Of a DNA stretch of 64,000 nt, positions 53,163 through 61,485 are shown piece after piece. How positions within the stretch are numbered: the first letter of the stretch is position 1; every line of letters starts with the position of its first letter. Under the pieces are notes generated by a model. That model saw nothing but the letters and a program-made list of their open reading frames with translations. It was not told the origin of the DNA and ran no database searches. Position numbers and translations under genes: made by a program. Source of the DNA: Castellaniella denitrificans (lineage in GTDB: Bacteria > Pseudomonadota > Gammaproteobacteria > Burkholderiales > Burkholderiaceae_B); the NCBI RefSeq assembly GCF_042653765.1, contig NZ_JBHSEZ010000001.1, positions 124,001-188,000 of the forward strand. The letters run 5' to 3'.

Positions 53163-54815
53163 ATGCTGCGCGCGCTGCACATCCGCGACTTCGTCATCGT
53201 CGACCAGGCCGACATCGCCTTCGACGCCGGCTTCACCGTGTTCTCCGGCGAGACCGGGGCCGGCAAGTCGATCCTGATCGACGCCCTGGCGCTGGCCCTG
53301 GGCGGCCGGGGCGACGCCGCGCTGATCCGCCAGGACGCCCCGCGCGCCGACATCAGCGCCGTCTTCGACGCGCCCGAGGCCGCCGCCGGCTGGCTGGCCG
53401 AGCAGGCGCTGGAAGGCCCGGAACTGATCCTGCGCCGCGTCATCGACCCCCAGGGCCGCAGCAAGGCCTGGATCAACGGCGTACCGGCCACCCTGGGCCA
53501 GTTGCGCGACCTGGGCGCCCTGCTGGTGGACATCCACGGCCAGCACGCCCACCAGAGCCTGCTGCAGCCCGCCAGCCAGCGCGAACTGCTGGATACCCAG
53601 GGGGGCCACGCCGACCAGGCGCGCGCCCTGCAGCAGGCCTGGGCCGACTGGCGCCAAGCGCAGGCCGCGCTGGACGCCGCCCGCAGCGACGCGGCCGGCC
53701 AGGCGGCCCGGCTGGAACAACTGGCCGCGGACGTGGCCTGGCTGGACGAACTGGCGCCCGAGCCCGGCGAATGGCCGGACCTGTGCGCCCGCCAATCCCG
53801 CCTCGCGCACGCGCAGGCCCTGCTGGCCGGCGCCGGCCAGGCCGTCGAGGCGCTGGACGGCGAATCCGGCTCGGCGGCCCAGGCCCTGCACGCCGCGATC
53901 CAGTCCCTGCAGTCCCTGGTGCGCCACGATCCCTCTCTGGAAGAACACTGCCAGGCGCTGGAATCGGCCCGCATCCTGTGCGCGGAAACCGTGTCCGGCC
54001 TGAACGCCTATGCCGATCGGCTGGAGCCCGACCCGGACGCCCTGGCACAGGCCGACGCCCGCATGGGCCGCATGTTCGAAGCGGCCCGCCGCTTCCACGT
54101 CGAGCCCGACGCCCTGGCCGAGCACCACGAAACGCTGCGCGCCCGGCTGCGCCAGGCCGAGGCCGGCCAGGACCTGAAGGCGCTGGAACAGGCCTGCCGC
54201 CAGGCCGAATCGCATTACATGGAACTGGCCCGCGTCCTGAGCGCCGCGCGGCGCGCCACGGCCGTCCAGCTCGCGGCGCAGGTCACGGCCGCCATGCAGA
54301 CCCTGTCCATGGACGGCGGCGTCTTCGACATCGCCCTGGCGGACTGCAAGCCTTCCGCGCATGGACTGGAAACCGTGGAATTCCTGGTGGCCGGCCATGC
54401 CGGCGTCCCGCCCCGGCCGCTGTCGCGCGTGGCCTCCGGCGGTGAACTGGCGCGCATTTCCCTGGCCCTGTCGGTGATCGCCAGCCAGGCGGCCCGGGTG
54501 CCGACCCTGATCTTCGACGAGGTGGACGCCGGCATCGGCGGCGCCGTGGCCGAGGTCGTCGGCCGCCTGCTGCGCGAACTGGGCGCGCGCCACCAGGTCC
54601 TGTGCGTCACCCACCTGCCCCAGGTCGCGGCCTGCGCCGCCCGGCATTTCCGGGTCAGCAAGGCCACCCGCGCCGGCCGCACGCTGTCGGCCATCCGGCC
54701 GCTGGACGAGGAATCCCGCACGGAGGAAATCGCCCGCATGCTGGGCGGGCTGAAGATGACCGACGCCACGCGCACGCACGCCCGCGAGATGCTGGCGTCC
54801 GGGCAGACTGGCTAA
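53163..54815 (+). CDS. recN: DNA repair protein RecN
   Basis: A 550-residue SMC-like ATPase that promotes repair of double-strand breaks. N-terminal Walker A is FSGETGAGKSILIDALALAL, followed by the coiled coils (Gln/Ala-rich, about residues 160-390), the ABC signature RVASGGELARISLALS, Walker B LIFDEVDAGIGGAVAEV and CVTHLPQVAACA. Full length. Follows nadK closely, as in many proteobacteria. Confidence 0.96.
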   Translation: MLRALHIRDFVIVDQADIAFDAGFTVFSGETGAGKSILIDALALALGGRGDAALIRQDAPRADISAVFDAPEAAAGWLAEQALEGPELILRRVIDPQGRSKAWINGVPATLGQLRDLGALLVDIHGQHAHQSLLQPASQRELLDTQGGHADQARALQQAWADWRQAQAALDAARSDAAGQAARLEQLAADVAWLDELAPEPGEWPDLCARQSRLAHAQALLAGAGQAVEALDGESGSAAQALHAAIQSLQSLVRHDPSLEEHCQALESARILCAETVSGLNAYADRLEPDPDALAQADARMGRMFEAARRFHVEPDALAEHHETLRARLRQAEAGQDLKALEQACRQAESHYMELARVLSAARRATAVQLAAQVTAAMQTLSMDGGVFDIALADCKPSAHGLETVEFLVAGHAGVPPRPLSRVASGGELARISLALSVIASQAARVPTLIFDEVDAGIGGAVAEVVGRLLRELGARHQVLCVTHLPQVAACAARHFRVSKATRAGRTLSAIRPLDEESRTEEIARMLGGLKMTDATRTHAREMLASGQTG

Positions 54816-54858
54816 GGGGCCGGCCGGCGCGCCGCCCCGACGGCCGGCGCGCGGCGGA

Positions 54859-55284
54859 TCAGGTCCGTTTGGCGGCCGAGCACTTCGGGCAGATGCCGTA
54901 GAGCATCATGTTGTGGCTTTCCAGGGTGAAGCCATTGTCCTTGGCCACCCGGTGCTGGCGCTTTTCGATTTCCGCGTCGGAAAATTCCACCACCCGGCCG
55001 CAGTTGGTGCAGATCAGGTGATCGTGATGATCGCCGTCGTTCAGCTCGAACACCGCCTTGCCGCCGTCGAACTGGCTGCGCAGCAGGATGCCCGCCTGCT
55101 CGAACTGGGTCAGCACGCGATACACGGTGGCCAGGCCGATGTCCACGTCTTCGGCGATCAGGGCGCGATAGACGTCTTCGGCGCTGTGGTGACGGGTTTC
55201 CGCCTTGCGGAATACATCGAGGATCTTCAGGCGCGGAAAAGTCGCCTTCAGGCCCATGGTCTTGAGTTCGATCTGGTCGTTCAT
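54859..55284 (-). CDS. fur: Ferric uptake regulator
   Basis: A 141-residue metalloregulator repressing iron-uptake genes when Fe(II) is bound. Winged helix: MGLKATFPRLKILDVFRKAE, EDVYRALIAEDVDIGLATVY. Metal sites in DGDHHDHLICTNCGRVVEFS and the C-terminal CPKC. ATG at 55284. Divergent from bamE, the standard arrangement in betaproteobacteria. A typical Fur box was not recognised in the intergenic region, though the search was only by eye. Confidence 0.97.
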   Translation of the reverse strand: MNDQIELKTMGLKATFPRLKILDVFRKAETRHHSAEDVYRALIAEDVDIGLATVYRVLTQFEQAGILLRSQFDGGKAVFELNDGDHHDHLICTNCGRVVEFSDAEIEKRQHRVAKDNGFTLESHNMMLYGICPKCSAAKRT

Positions 55285-55436
55285 GATTGAAGTATCCCGG
55301 GGAATGCGGCGAAAGGCAAGCGGGCCGGAACCCCCCGCATTCAGCCGCGCGCATGCGCAAATCCGAATTCCCTTTATGATAGCGGTTTTAGCGGCCGCGG
55401 ACTGCGCGGCCATCGAATCCACCACGAGGGGCTTTC

Positions 55437-55982
55437 GTGCACATCCGATCCAGCGCTCATTCCCACAGGCTGACCTTATGCCTGGCCGCCAGCGTCATGG
55501 CGCTGGGCCTCGCGGGCTGCGGCTCGACCAATTGGGGCTTCCCCTACCGGGCCACCATCCAGCAAGGCAACTGGATCACCGCCGAGCAGGTCGCCAAGCT
55601 CGAAACCGGCATGACCCGCGACCAGGTGCGCTTCATCCTGGGCACGCCCACGCTGCAGGACATCTTCCACGCCGAGCGCTGGGACTACCCCTACTACAAC
55701 CAGCCCGGCTACGGCCAGGACGAACTGCGCAAGTTCACCGTCTGGTTCGAGAACGACCGGCTGACGCGCTGGACGGGCGACGAGCAGCCCGACCGCCAGC
55801 CCTTCCAGAAGGCCGACAGCGGCAAGGAAGCCATCCAGTCGGTCGACGCCGAACGCGCCGCGCAACGGTCGGCTTCCCCCGGCCTGGGCTCGTCCGCCTC
55901 CCCCAGCGGCCAGAACGTCGTGCCGCAGGCCACCATCGAGACCGCCCCCATCGGCACGTCCAGCCAGGAAGAGCGGAAATAA
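55437..55982 (+). CDS. bamE: Outer membrane assembly lipoprotein BamE (SmpA/OmlA)
   Basis: A 181-residue lipoprotein of the BAM complex that folds beta-barrel proteins into the outer membrane. Lipobox LAGC with the modified Cys28, then the SmpA fold: NWITAEQVAKLETGMTRDQV, RFILGTPTLQDIFHAERWDY. A long Ser/Pro/Gln-rich tail follows the domain. The GTG start at 55437 is supported by GAGGGG upstream. Its stop codon overlaps the dapB start by one base (TAATG). Confidence 0.94.
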   Translation: MHIRSSAHSHRLTLCLAASVMALGLAGCGSTNWGFPYRATIQQGNWITAEQVAKLETGMTRDQVRFILGTPTLQDIFHAERWDYPYYNQPGYGQDELRKFTVWFENDRLTRWTGDEQPDRQPFQKADSGKEAIQSVDAERAAQRSASPGLGSSASPSGQNVVPQATIETAPIGTSSQEERK

Positions 55983-56773
55983 TGCGCATCGCCATCGCGG
56001 GCGCCTCGGGCCGCATGGGGCGCATGCTGATCCAGGCCGTCCTGGAATCCCAGGACCTGACCCTGGCCGTCGCGCTGGACCGCCCCGGCAACGAGGCCAT
56101 CGGCCAGGACGCCGGCGCGCCCCTGGGCATCGACACGGGCGTGCGCATCACCGACAGCCTGGATGCCCTGGCCGGCGCCGATTGCCTGATCGACTTCACC
56201 CGTCCCGAAGGCACCCTGGCCCACCTGGACGCCTGCGTCGCGCACCACGTCAAATGCGTCATCGGCACCACCGGCTTCGACGCCGAGGGCAAGCAGGCCA
56301 TCCGCGCCGCCGCCCAGAAGACCGCCATCGTCTTCGCCCCCAACATGAGCGTGGGCGTCAACGCGACGCTCAAGCTGCTGGACATGGCCGCCCGGCTGCT
56401 GAACAGCGGCTACGACGTCGAAGTCTTCGAGGCCCATCACCGCAACAAGGTCGACGCGCCCTCCGGCACCGCCCTGGCCATGGGCGAGGCCGTGGCGCGC
56501 GCCTGGGGCAAGCCGCTCGACGAGATCGCCGACTGGGCGCGCCACGGCGACACCGGCCCGCGCGAAACCGGCCACATCGGCTTTTCCGTGCTGCGCGGCG
56601 GCGACATCGTCGGCGACCACACCGTGTACTTCTGCGGCACGGGCGAGCGCATCGAGATCAGCCACCGGTCCAGCAGCCGCGCCACCTACGCCCAGGGCAG
56701 CCTGCGCGCCGCCCGCTACCTGGCGCGCCGCGAGTTCGGCCTGTTCGACATGCAGGACGTGCTGGCGACCTGA
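55982..56773 (+). CDS. dapB: 4-Hydroxy-tetrahydrodipicolinate reductase
   Basis: A 263-residue lysine/peptidoglycan pathway enzyme using NAD(P)H. Nucleotide motif IAGASGRMGRMLIQAV, IGTTGFDAEGKQAI, and the family signature EVFEAHHRNKVDAPSGTALA with catalytic His-His and Lys. Its product feeds either the succinylase route or the dehydrogenase encoded by ddh at 4.5 kb. Translationally coupled to bamE. Confidence 0.97.
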   Translation: MRIAIAGASGRMGRMLIQAVLESQDLTLAVALDRPGNEAIGQDAGAPLGIDTGVRITDSLDALAGADCLIDFTRPEGTLAHLDACVAHHVKCVIGTTGFDAEGKQAIRAAAQKTAIVFAPNMSVGVNATLKLLDMAARLLNSGYDVEVFEAHHRNKVDAPSGTALAMGEAVARAWGKPLDEIADWARHGDTGPRETGHIGFSVLRGGDIVGDHTVYFCGTGERIEISHRSSSRATYAQGSLRAARYLARREFGLFDMQDVLAT

Positions 56774-56796
56774 ACACGGCGCCGTCCGAATGGCGA

Positions 56797-56834
56797 GAAG
56801 GGCCTCCGCTCAATCCGGAGGCCCTTCGTCTTTT
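56797..56834 (+). terminator. Rho-independent terminator of bamE-dapB
   Basis: Perfect 12-bp stem GAAGGGCCTCCG / CGGAGGCCCTTC (56797-56808, 56816-56827), 7-base loop, followed by GTCTTTT. It is 23 bases after the dapB stop and before the convergent end of murB. Confidence 0.88.
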
Positions 56835-56869
56835 CATGCCGCATACCGGCCTGAACGGCCCGGCCGCGC

Positions 56870-57967
56870 TCAGTCCAGCACCACGGGCTCCCGCTCCAGG
56901 TCCACCCCGAATCTTTTTTCCACGTCGGCGCGCACGGCCCCGGCCAGCGCCAGGACATCCGCCGCCTGCGCACCGCCGTGGTTCACCAGCACCAGCGCCT
57001 GGCGCTCGTGCATGCCCACGGGGCCCAGGCGCCGCCCCTTCCAGCCCGCCTGCTCGATCAGCCAGCCCGCCGCCAGCTTGACCCGGCCATCGGCCTGGGG
57101 ATAGGTCCGCAGGCCCGGAAACCGCCGCGCGAGTTCAGCCGCCTGGCTGGCGCCGATCACGGGATTCTTGAAGAAACTGCCCGCGTTGCCCAGCACCGCC
57201 GGATCCGGCAGCTTGCGGCGGCGGATGTCGCACACGGCGTCGAAGATCCGGCGCGGGGACGGCGTCCTCGGCGCTCCGCGCGCCGCGCCGCCAGCGCCGA
57301 ATCCCCCGCCCTCGTCCCGCAGCCCAGGATGATCGCGCAGGTCCGGATAGCCCAGGCGTGGCGTCCAGGCCTTGGGCAGCGCGAAACGCACCCGCACGAT
57401 CAGCCAGCGCCCCGCCCCGTCGCGCTTGAACAGGCTGTCGCGGTAGGCGAAGCCGCACTCGTCCGGACGCAGTTCGTATTCGCGGCCCGCCCGCAGGTCC
57501 CAGGCCACCACCGAATGCAGGCGCTGGTCCAGTTCCAGCCCGTAGGCGCCGATGTTCTGCACCGGCGCCGCCCCCACCGTCCCGGGAATCAGGGCCAGGT
57601 TCTCCAGCCCCGGCCAGCCCTGCGACAGGCAATGATCCACGAAACCGTGCCAGGGTTCCCCCGCCGCCGCCTCGACGATCCAGTGGCCGGCGGTTTCATC
57701 CCACAGGCGGATGCCGCGCAGCGCCACGCGCAGGATGCGATGATGCGGCCGGGCCTCGATGACGACGTTGCTGCCGCCGCCCAGGACGAACAGCGGCGCA
57801 TCGGCTTCCCGACCTTCCGGGCCGTTCCGGCCGGCAGCTAGGGCCTCGCACAGGGCCGGAATGGCGGATTCGTCTTCCAGCACCGCCACGGCCGCCCGCG
57901 CCGGCAGGCCCAGGGTGTTGCGGGCTTGCAGGTCCTGATCGGAAAAGACGGGGGGCTGGGCGGGCAT
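56870..57967 (-). CDS. murB: UDP-N-acetylenolpyruvoylglucosamine reductase
   Basis: A 365-residue FAD enzyme making UDP-MurNAc. Seen: LFVLGGGSNVVIEARPHHRI, LIPGTVGAAPVQNIGAYGLE (type I signature), YRDSLFKRDGAGRWLIV, and the catalytic serine region GNAGSFFKNPVI. The chain is about 15-20 residues longer than usual because of a Gly/Ala-rich insertion (DEGGGFGAGGAARGAPRTPS) before the third domain. Otherwise complete. It starts 277 bases from tRNA-Gly. Confidence 0.95.
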   Translation of the reverse strand: MPAQPPVFSDQDLQARNTLGLPARAAVAVLEDESAIPALCEALAAGRNGPEGREADAPLFVLGGGSNVVIEARPHHRILRVALRGIRLWDETAGHWIVEAAAGEPWHGFVDHCLSQGWPGLENLALIPGTVGAAPVQNIGAYGLELDQRLHSVVAWDLRAGREYELRPDECGFAYRDSLFKRDGAGRWLIVRVRFALPKAWTPRLGYPDLRDHPGLRDEGGGFGAGGAARGAPRTPSPRRIFDAVCDIRRRKLPDPAVLGNAGSFFKNPVIGASQAAELARRFPGLRTYPQADGRVKLAAGWLIEQAGWKGRRLGPVGMHERQALVLVNHGGAQAADVLALAGAVRADVEKRFGVDLEREPVVLD

Positions 57968-58081
57968 GGGGCGAGAGGGTCGGACAAGAAGGCGTAAGCA
58001 TACCGCGCGAGGTGCCGGCAGGCGCGCGGAACGGTTTCAGGGTTGGCATTTGAGTGGGCCCCAACAGGACCCCAGGCCGAT

Positions 58082-58111
58082 TTGACAGCCTTCGATGTCA
58101 TGTTTTATAGT
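58082..58111 (+). promoter_or_regulatory. Upstream promoter of tRNA-Gly (candidate P1)
   Basis: TTGACA (58082-58087), 18-base spacer, TATAGT (58106-58111). It shares the string GATTTGACAGCCT with the downstream promoter, suggesting a duplicated promoter. Confidence 0.6.
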
Positions 58112-58186
58112 TTCGCCTCTTGCTTGATTGCGTATCGGCAACAGCGCCCTGACGGGCCTGAAGTCCAGGCGGAAAGATCCGATGAT

Positions 58187-58215
58187 TTGACAGCCTGAAA
58201 AATACACAATACAAT
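58187..58215 (+). promoter_or_regulatory. Sigma-70 promoter of tRNA-Gly (P2)
   Basis: Perfect -35 TTGACA (58187-58192), 17-base spacer and -10 TACAAT (58210-58215), 28 bases before the first tRNA base, as expected for a strong stable-RNA promoter. Confidence 0.85.
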
Positions 58216-58243
58216 GCATGGCTTAGCTGAACAGCTAAACAAC

Positions 58244-58319
58244 GCGGGAATAGCTCAGTTGGTAGAGCGCAACCTTGCCAAGGTTGAGGTCGCGAGTTCG
58301 AGACTCGTTTCCCGCTCCA
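58244..58319 (+). tRNA. glyV: tRNA-Gly (anticodon GCC)
   Basis: A 76-base tRNA with encoded CCA. Acceptor GCGGGAA pairs with TTCCCGC, the D arm is GCTCAGTTGGTAGAGC, the anticodon loop reads TTGCCAA (GCC, decoding GGC/GGT), and the T loop is TTCGAGA closed by CGAG/CTCG. The discriminator is U. Its last 22 bases, together with one following base, are repeated at 61486-61508 (21 of 23 identical), which marks it as an integration target. The symbol is given by analogy with E. coli. Confidence 0.96.
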
Positions 58320-58320
58320 G
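58298..58320 (+). repeat. Left att-like site (tRNA-Gly 3' end)
   Basis: The 23 bases TCGAGACTCGTTTCCCGCTCCAG ending just past the CCA match 21 of 23 bases at 61486-61508; the last 15 (CGTTTCCCGCTCCAG) are identical. This is the typical core of a tRNA-targeted integrative element. Confidence 0.75.
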
Positions 58321-58325
58321 GTTTT

Positions 58326-58357
58326 AAAAAGGCCCAAGCTTCGGTTTGGGCCTTTTT
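58326..58357 (+). terminator. Terminator of tRNA-Gly
   Basis: 14-bp stem (58326-58339 and 58344-58357, one G-T pair) around a TTCG loop, with the run of five T's at its end. It begins six bases after the tRNA CCA. A homologous TTCG-loop terminator lies after the right att-like copy. Confidence 0.85.
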
Positions 58358-58406
58358 GCGTTCGCGCCCACGTCAAGCTCGGCGCATCACACGGGCTACG
58401 ACATAG

Positions 58407-59436
58407 TCAAAAAGAAAGCCCAGGGATAGGTTCTTTACCTTCCCGTCCATAAATTTCGCTATACCCATCAGATCTCATTGCCCTGTCTATTGCAGACAGG
58501 TGCTTTCTTATGATCCCAACAAAAGGTCTTTTGGGGTTAATTTTCGGCCCCGGCCTCAATGTGATAGCCTCAAATTTTTTAATGTACGGAGCCTGAGTAA
58601 TTTCCCATACCAGACCGAACATATCGGCAAGAAAAAATAACACTCTTCCATATTCGTCGAATCGCGGTTGCGCATGCAACACCTTAACCTGCTCATCCTC
58701 GATAGTTATAAACTCAAAATGACTCGAGTAGTCAATATGAGTTTTTTTGCTCAGAAACCCATACATCCTACCAACACGACTATCTAATGACTTTAACTGA
58801 GATATGGCCTGGGTCGCTCCAAGTTTTGAAACAACATCCAGATCGTCGTGCTCATATGCCGCATAAGCCCATGCAATTTGTTCCAAAACCAATCTTGCAA
58901 CAGCATGCCCCTCATAATTATTTCCGAGCCGATACAATATATTCACCGCAAAAAAACTGGCCAGCAAGCGCTCTAAAGCCAAAGATGCACCATATGCGCC
59001 ATTACTCGGATCAGGGCACCCTTCCGAGTTGAACTTTTCCATCATACCAACTACATATTTTTTTGTTTCTTGATAAGCAGATAGATAAGCGCCAAGAGCT
59101 TTTTTTCGCCCCCTGATCTGGCTGTTATCTTTGCCGTATCTCTTTTTTGCGTAGTCCACACTTTTAAGCCCCAGTGTGGAGGCGATAGCTGCTGCCCGGA
59201 CATCCTCACGAAAGCCTTCCATATGAGCACCTCTCGGAACCATTGCCACATGCAATTGCGTAGTCCACACTTTTAAGCCCCAGTATGGAGGCGATAGCTG
59301 CTGCCCGGACATCCTCACGAAAGCCTTCCATATGAGCACCTCTCGGAACCATTGCCACATGCAAGTGAGCAACTAGTTCGAAATTTTCGAGCAATGCGCG
59401 CGCAGCCCATGTAGCATTGGATAAAGAATCAACCAT
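58407..59436 (-). pseudogene. Island gene of unknown function, split by a 109-bp tandem duplication
   Basis: Reading from ATG 59436 (ribosome site GGAAGG six bases upstream) gives MVDSLSNATWAARALLENFE and then a frameshift after the duplicated block, with a stop at 59206. Removing one copy of the 109-base repeat restores a single frame of 306 residues to the stop at 58407. The body is helical: ALERLLASFFAVNILYRLGN, VARLVLEQIAWAYAAYEHDD, GRVLFFLADMFGLVWEI. It recalls HEPN/DUF5677-like proteins only loosely. A 321-residue frame from 59372 survives with a scrambled N-terminus and may still be made. AT-rich codons indicate transfer. Confidence 0.75.
59147..59364. repeat. Tandem 109-bp direct duplication
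   Basis: Bases 59147-59255 and 59256-59364 are adjacent copies of one 109-base unit, differing at about one position (CAGTGTGG against CAGTATGG). The length is not a multiple of three, so the duplication shifts the reading frame of the gene that carries it. The near-identity points to a recent event. Confidence 0.92.
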
Positions 59437-59590
59437 TAGAGCCTTCCAGGAAAACTAAAAATTAAATAATCCTCACATAGCCCCACCAAAAAGACCATGC
59501 AATCCCACTAATATTCTGAATAGACACTCTAATATCTACAGACCATGCGGCCACGCTGACAAGTCAATAGCCTATCAGGAGGCGAAGACC

Positions 59591-60937
59591 CTACGTTTTT
59601 CGACGCAGTCCTAGCAGCTCCGACCTTCCAATCACCTCTCGCCCCCTCTCTACCTTCTCAGGTTCCGAAAACCCCGCCTGCGCAATCGCCTCATCCAACC
59701 CGCTGAAGGCAACCGAACGCTTCGGACTGCGCAACGAACCCATCCCCTCATTCCAGGCATACACCATCTGCTTGGCAACGGTATGCCAGCGCGGCTCATT
59801 CTTGGCGGCCTCGATCACTTCCCGCCCCACCGCCACCGCCGACTCGCACAAGCGTTCCACCATCTCCGCATACCGCTTCGGCGCAATTCCCAACCTGGCC
59901 TTGAAGAACCGCTCCAAGGTTTTTCCCACCGCCCAAGTCTGCCGTCCCTCCACCGACAAGCCCGGCGGATTGGACGCATAGCGTGGATACGCCTGAGTCG
60001 TGACGAGGTCATAAACCGGCGTATAAGCGACATCTTTCAAACTGGTGTAATGGAGCGCAATGTTCTTGGCATGGCAATCGGCATTGCGCACCACATAGTT
60101 GGTCAGCAAGTGCCAACCGAACTGCTCCAACTGCCTCCGCATCGCCGGAGCAGACACATACGCACAGGTCGCATTCAGCACGCGCTCGGTCGTCGTCGCA
60201 TATTTCTCATGCGGCGGCAGACCCAGCAGGCCGCAAGCATCTTCGACTCCATGCGTGGCAACACCCTGCGTATCCACGTCGAACCGGTCCACGACTAGGA
60301 CACGTCCGTCCTCCGACATTCGTGTCTTGGCGACTGGCACGACATTCAGGCGCTCCAGGACCCGCATGGTGTAGAACTCGTTGAACCCGAGATAAGGCGT
60401 ACTGTCGTCCGAGCCCTTGATGATGTGCAGACTGGTGCGCAGTGTCGGTTTGCCCAGAACCAGGGCAAACTCATCCGCCCCCTCTTCCGGCGCAATGAAC
60501 TTGGGCACCATGCCGGAGATGGACGCGCGGGCATATCGACGCACCAGGCTGGCAAAATGCGCTGTGGTGTTCTCGGCTTTGAGCAAAGTCTCGATCTGCA
60601 ACGGCTCCAGGTCACCGACCGGTCCACCGCTCTCCGGCGTAACGGTGACACGTCCAATCCCCATCCCGCCGACGATCGCCAATAAAGAAAGATCCGTACC
60701 ATCCAGCAAAGGCCCGAATTCTTCACGGATGATGCTCAGGAGATAGCCTTCAGGCAGGTTCTGCCGAAAGAAAGGATGGAGGTCGCGCGGCCAACGCCAG
60801 GGGTCCGCACGCACCGGCATCGTCAGGCTGACGAAATCGGCGGGATCGGTATCCGGCAGATAGCTCAGGACATACTCGTCACGCTCCCGATAGAGCGTGG
60901 CGACCGCTCTTCCGCACACACGTACATCGAGCTTCAT
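59591..60937 (-). CDS. hipA: HipA-family serine/threonine kinase toxin
   Basis: A 448-residue HipA-like kinase. The N-terminal subdomain DLHPFFRQNLPEGYLLSIIR is followed by the P-loop-like ISGMVPKF (about residue 142), the ATP-binding strand LHIIKGSDD, the catalytic NADCHAKNIAL near 285-295, and YDLVTTQAYP. Ser occurs in SGMVPKF as in the autophosphorylation loop (SGVQPK in E. coli). HipA toxins phosphorylate aminoacyl-tRNA synthetases (GltX in E. coli). The gene overlaps hipB by four bases and lies inside the tRNA-Gly island. Confidence 0.9.
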   Translation of the reverse strand: MKLDVRVCGRAVATLYRERDEYVLSYLPDTDPADFVSLTMPVRADPWRWPRDLHPFFRQNLPEGYLLSIIREEFGPLLDGTDLSLLAIVGGMGIGRVTVTPESGGPVGDLEPLQIETLLKAENTTAHFASLVRRYARASISGMVPKFIAPEEGADEFALVLGKPTLRTSLHIIKGSDDSTPYLGFNEFYTMRVLERLNVVPVAKTRMSEDGRVLVVDRFDVDTQGVATHGVEDACGLLGLPPHEKYATTTERVLNATCAYVSAPAMRRQLEQFGWHLLTNYVVRNADCHAKNIALHYTSLKDVAYTPVYDLVTTQAYPRYASNPPGLSVEGRQTWAVGKTLERFFKARLGIAPKRYAEMVERLCESAVAVGREVIEAAKNEPRWHTVAKQMVYAWNEGMGSLRSPKRSVAFSGLDEAIAQAGFSEPEKVERGREVIGRSELLGLRRKT

Positions 60938-61197
60938 GACGCTTCACCCCGACGCTGCTCGGCCAGGATATCCTCAATCGTCCGGGCATGGCCCTGCTTG
61001 ACGGGCTTGAGATCATAGCCTGCAGCCTCCAGCAGTCGCAGCAAGGCAGAGACACTCATATCGCCTTTGGCAAGCGTTTCCATGCGGGCAACGGTCGTAC
61101 GGGAAACCCCGGCTCGTCGAGCCAAAGCATCCTGGCTCAGGCCAGCTTCCCGGCGCACGTTACGCAGCAGATCTGCGACGTCAGCAAGTGTTGTCAC
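60934..61197 (-). CDS. hipB: HipB-family antitoxin, XRE helix-turn-helix
   Basis: An 87-residue DNA-binding antitoxin. The helix-turn-helix is LSQDALARRAGVSRTTVARM; the rest includes VSALLRLLEAAGYDLKPV, the usual HipB ending, and a short C-terminal tail. GTG start at 61197 after an AGGAGA site. It would repress its own operon and neutralise HipA. It overlaps hipA by four bases (ATGA), consistent with co-translation. Confidence 0.9.
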   Translation of the reverse strand: MTTLADVADLLRNVRREAGLSQDALARRAGVSRTTVARMETLAKGDMSVSALLRLLEAAGYDLKPVKQGHARTIEDILAEQRRGEAS

Positions 61198-61485
61198 TGT
61201 ATCTCCTGGGCATCAAAAAACCACTTTAATACTAAAAATGTATCCCATAAGACACATCACTACAACAGAGGCATTCGAACACCCCTGTCCCAATCGACAG
61301 AAATCGCTATCCCAGAGTATTTTGTAGCCCATAAGCATCAAATCAGCCCATACCGACTCGGTCTGGTGCTTAAGGGCCACAGGCGGATGATGTTGCCGAG
61401 GGCGAAGAACAAGGCTACAGTTGAGGAGCCTGTAGCTCATTGCGGTCAAGGAAGTATTTTCGAAACAACCACTTAAGGCACTAAG

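Noticed and set aside
59147..59364. CRISPR or satellite array from the 109-base repeats
   Set aside because: Only two contiguous copies without spacers; it is a simple tandem duplication inside a gene.
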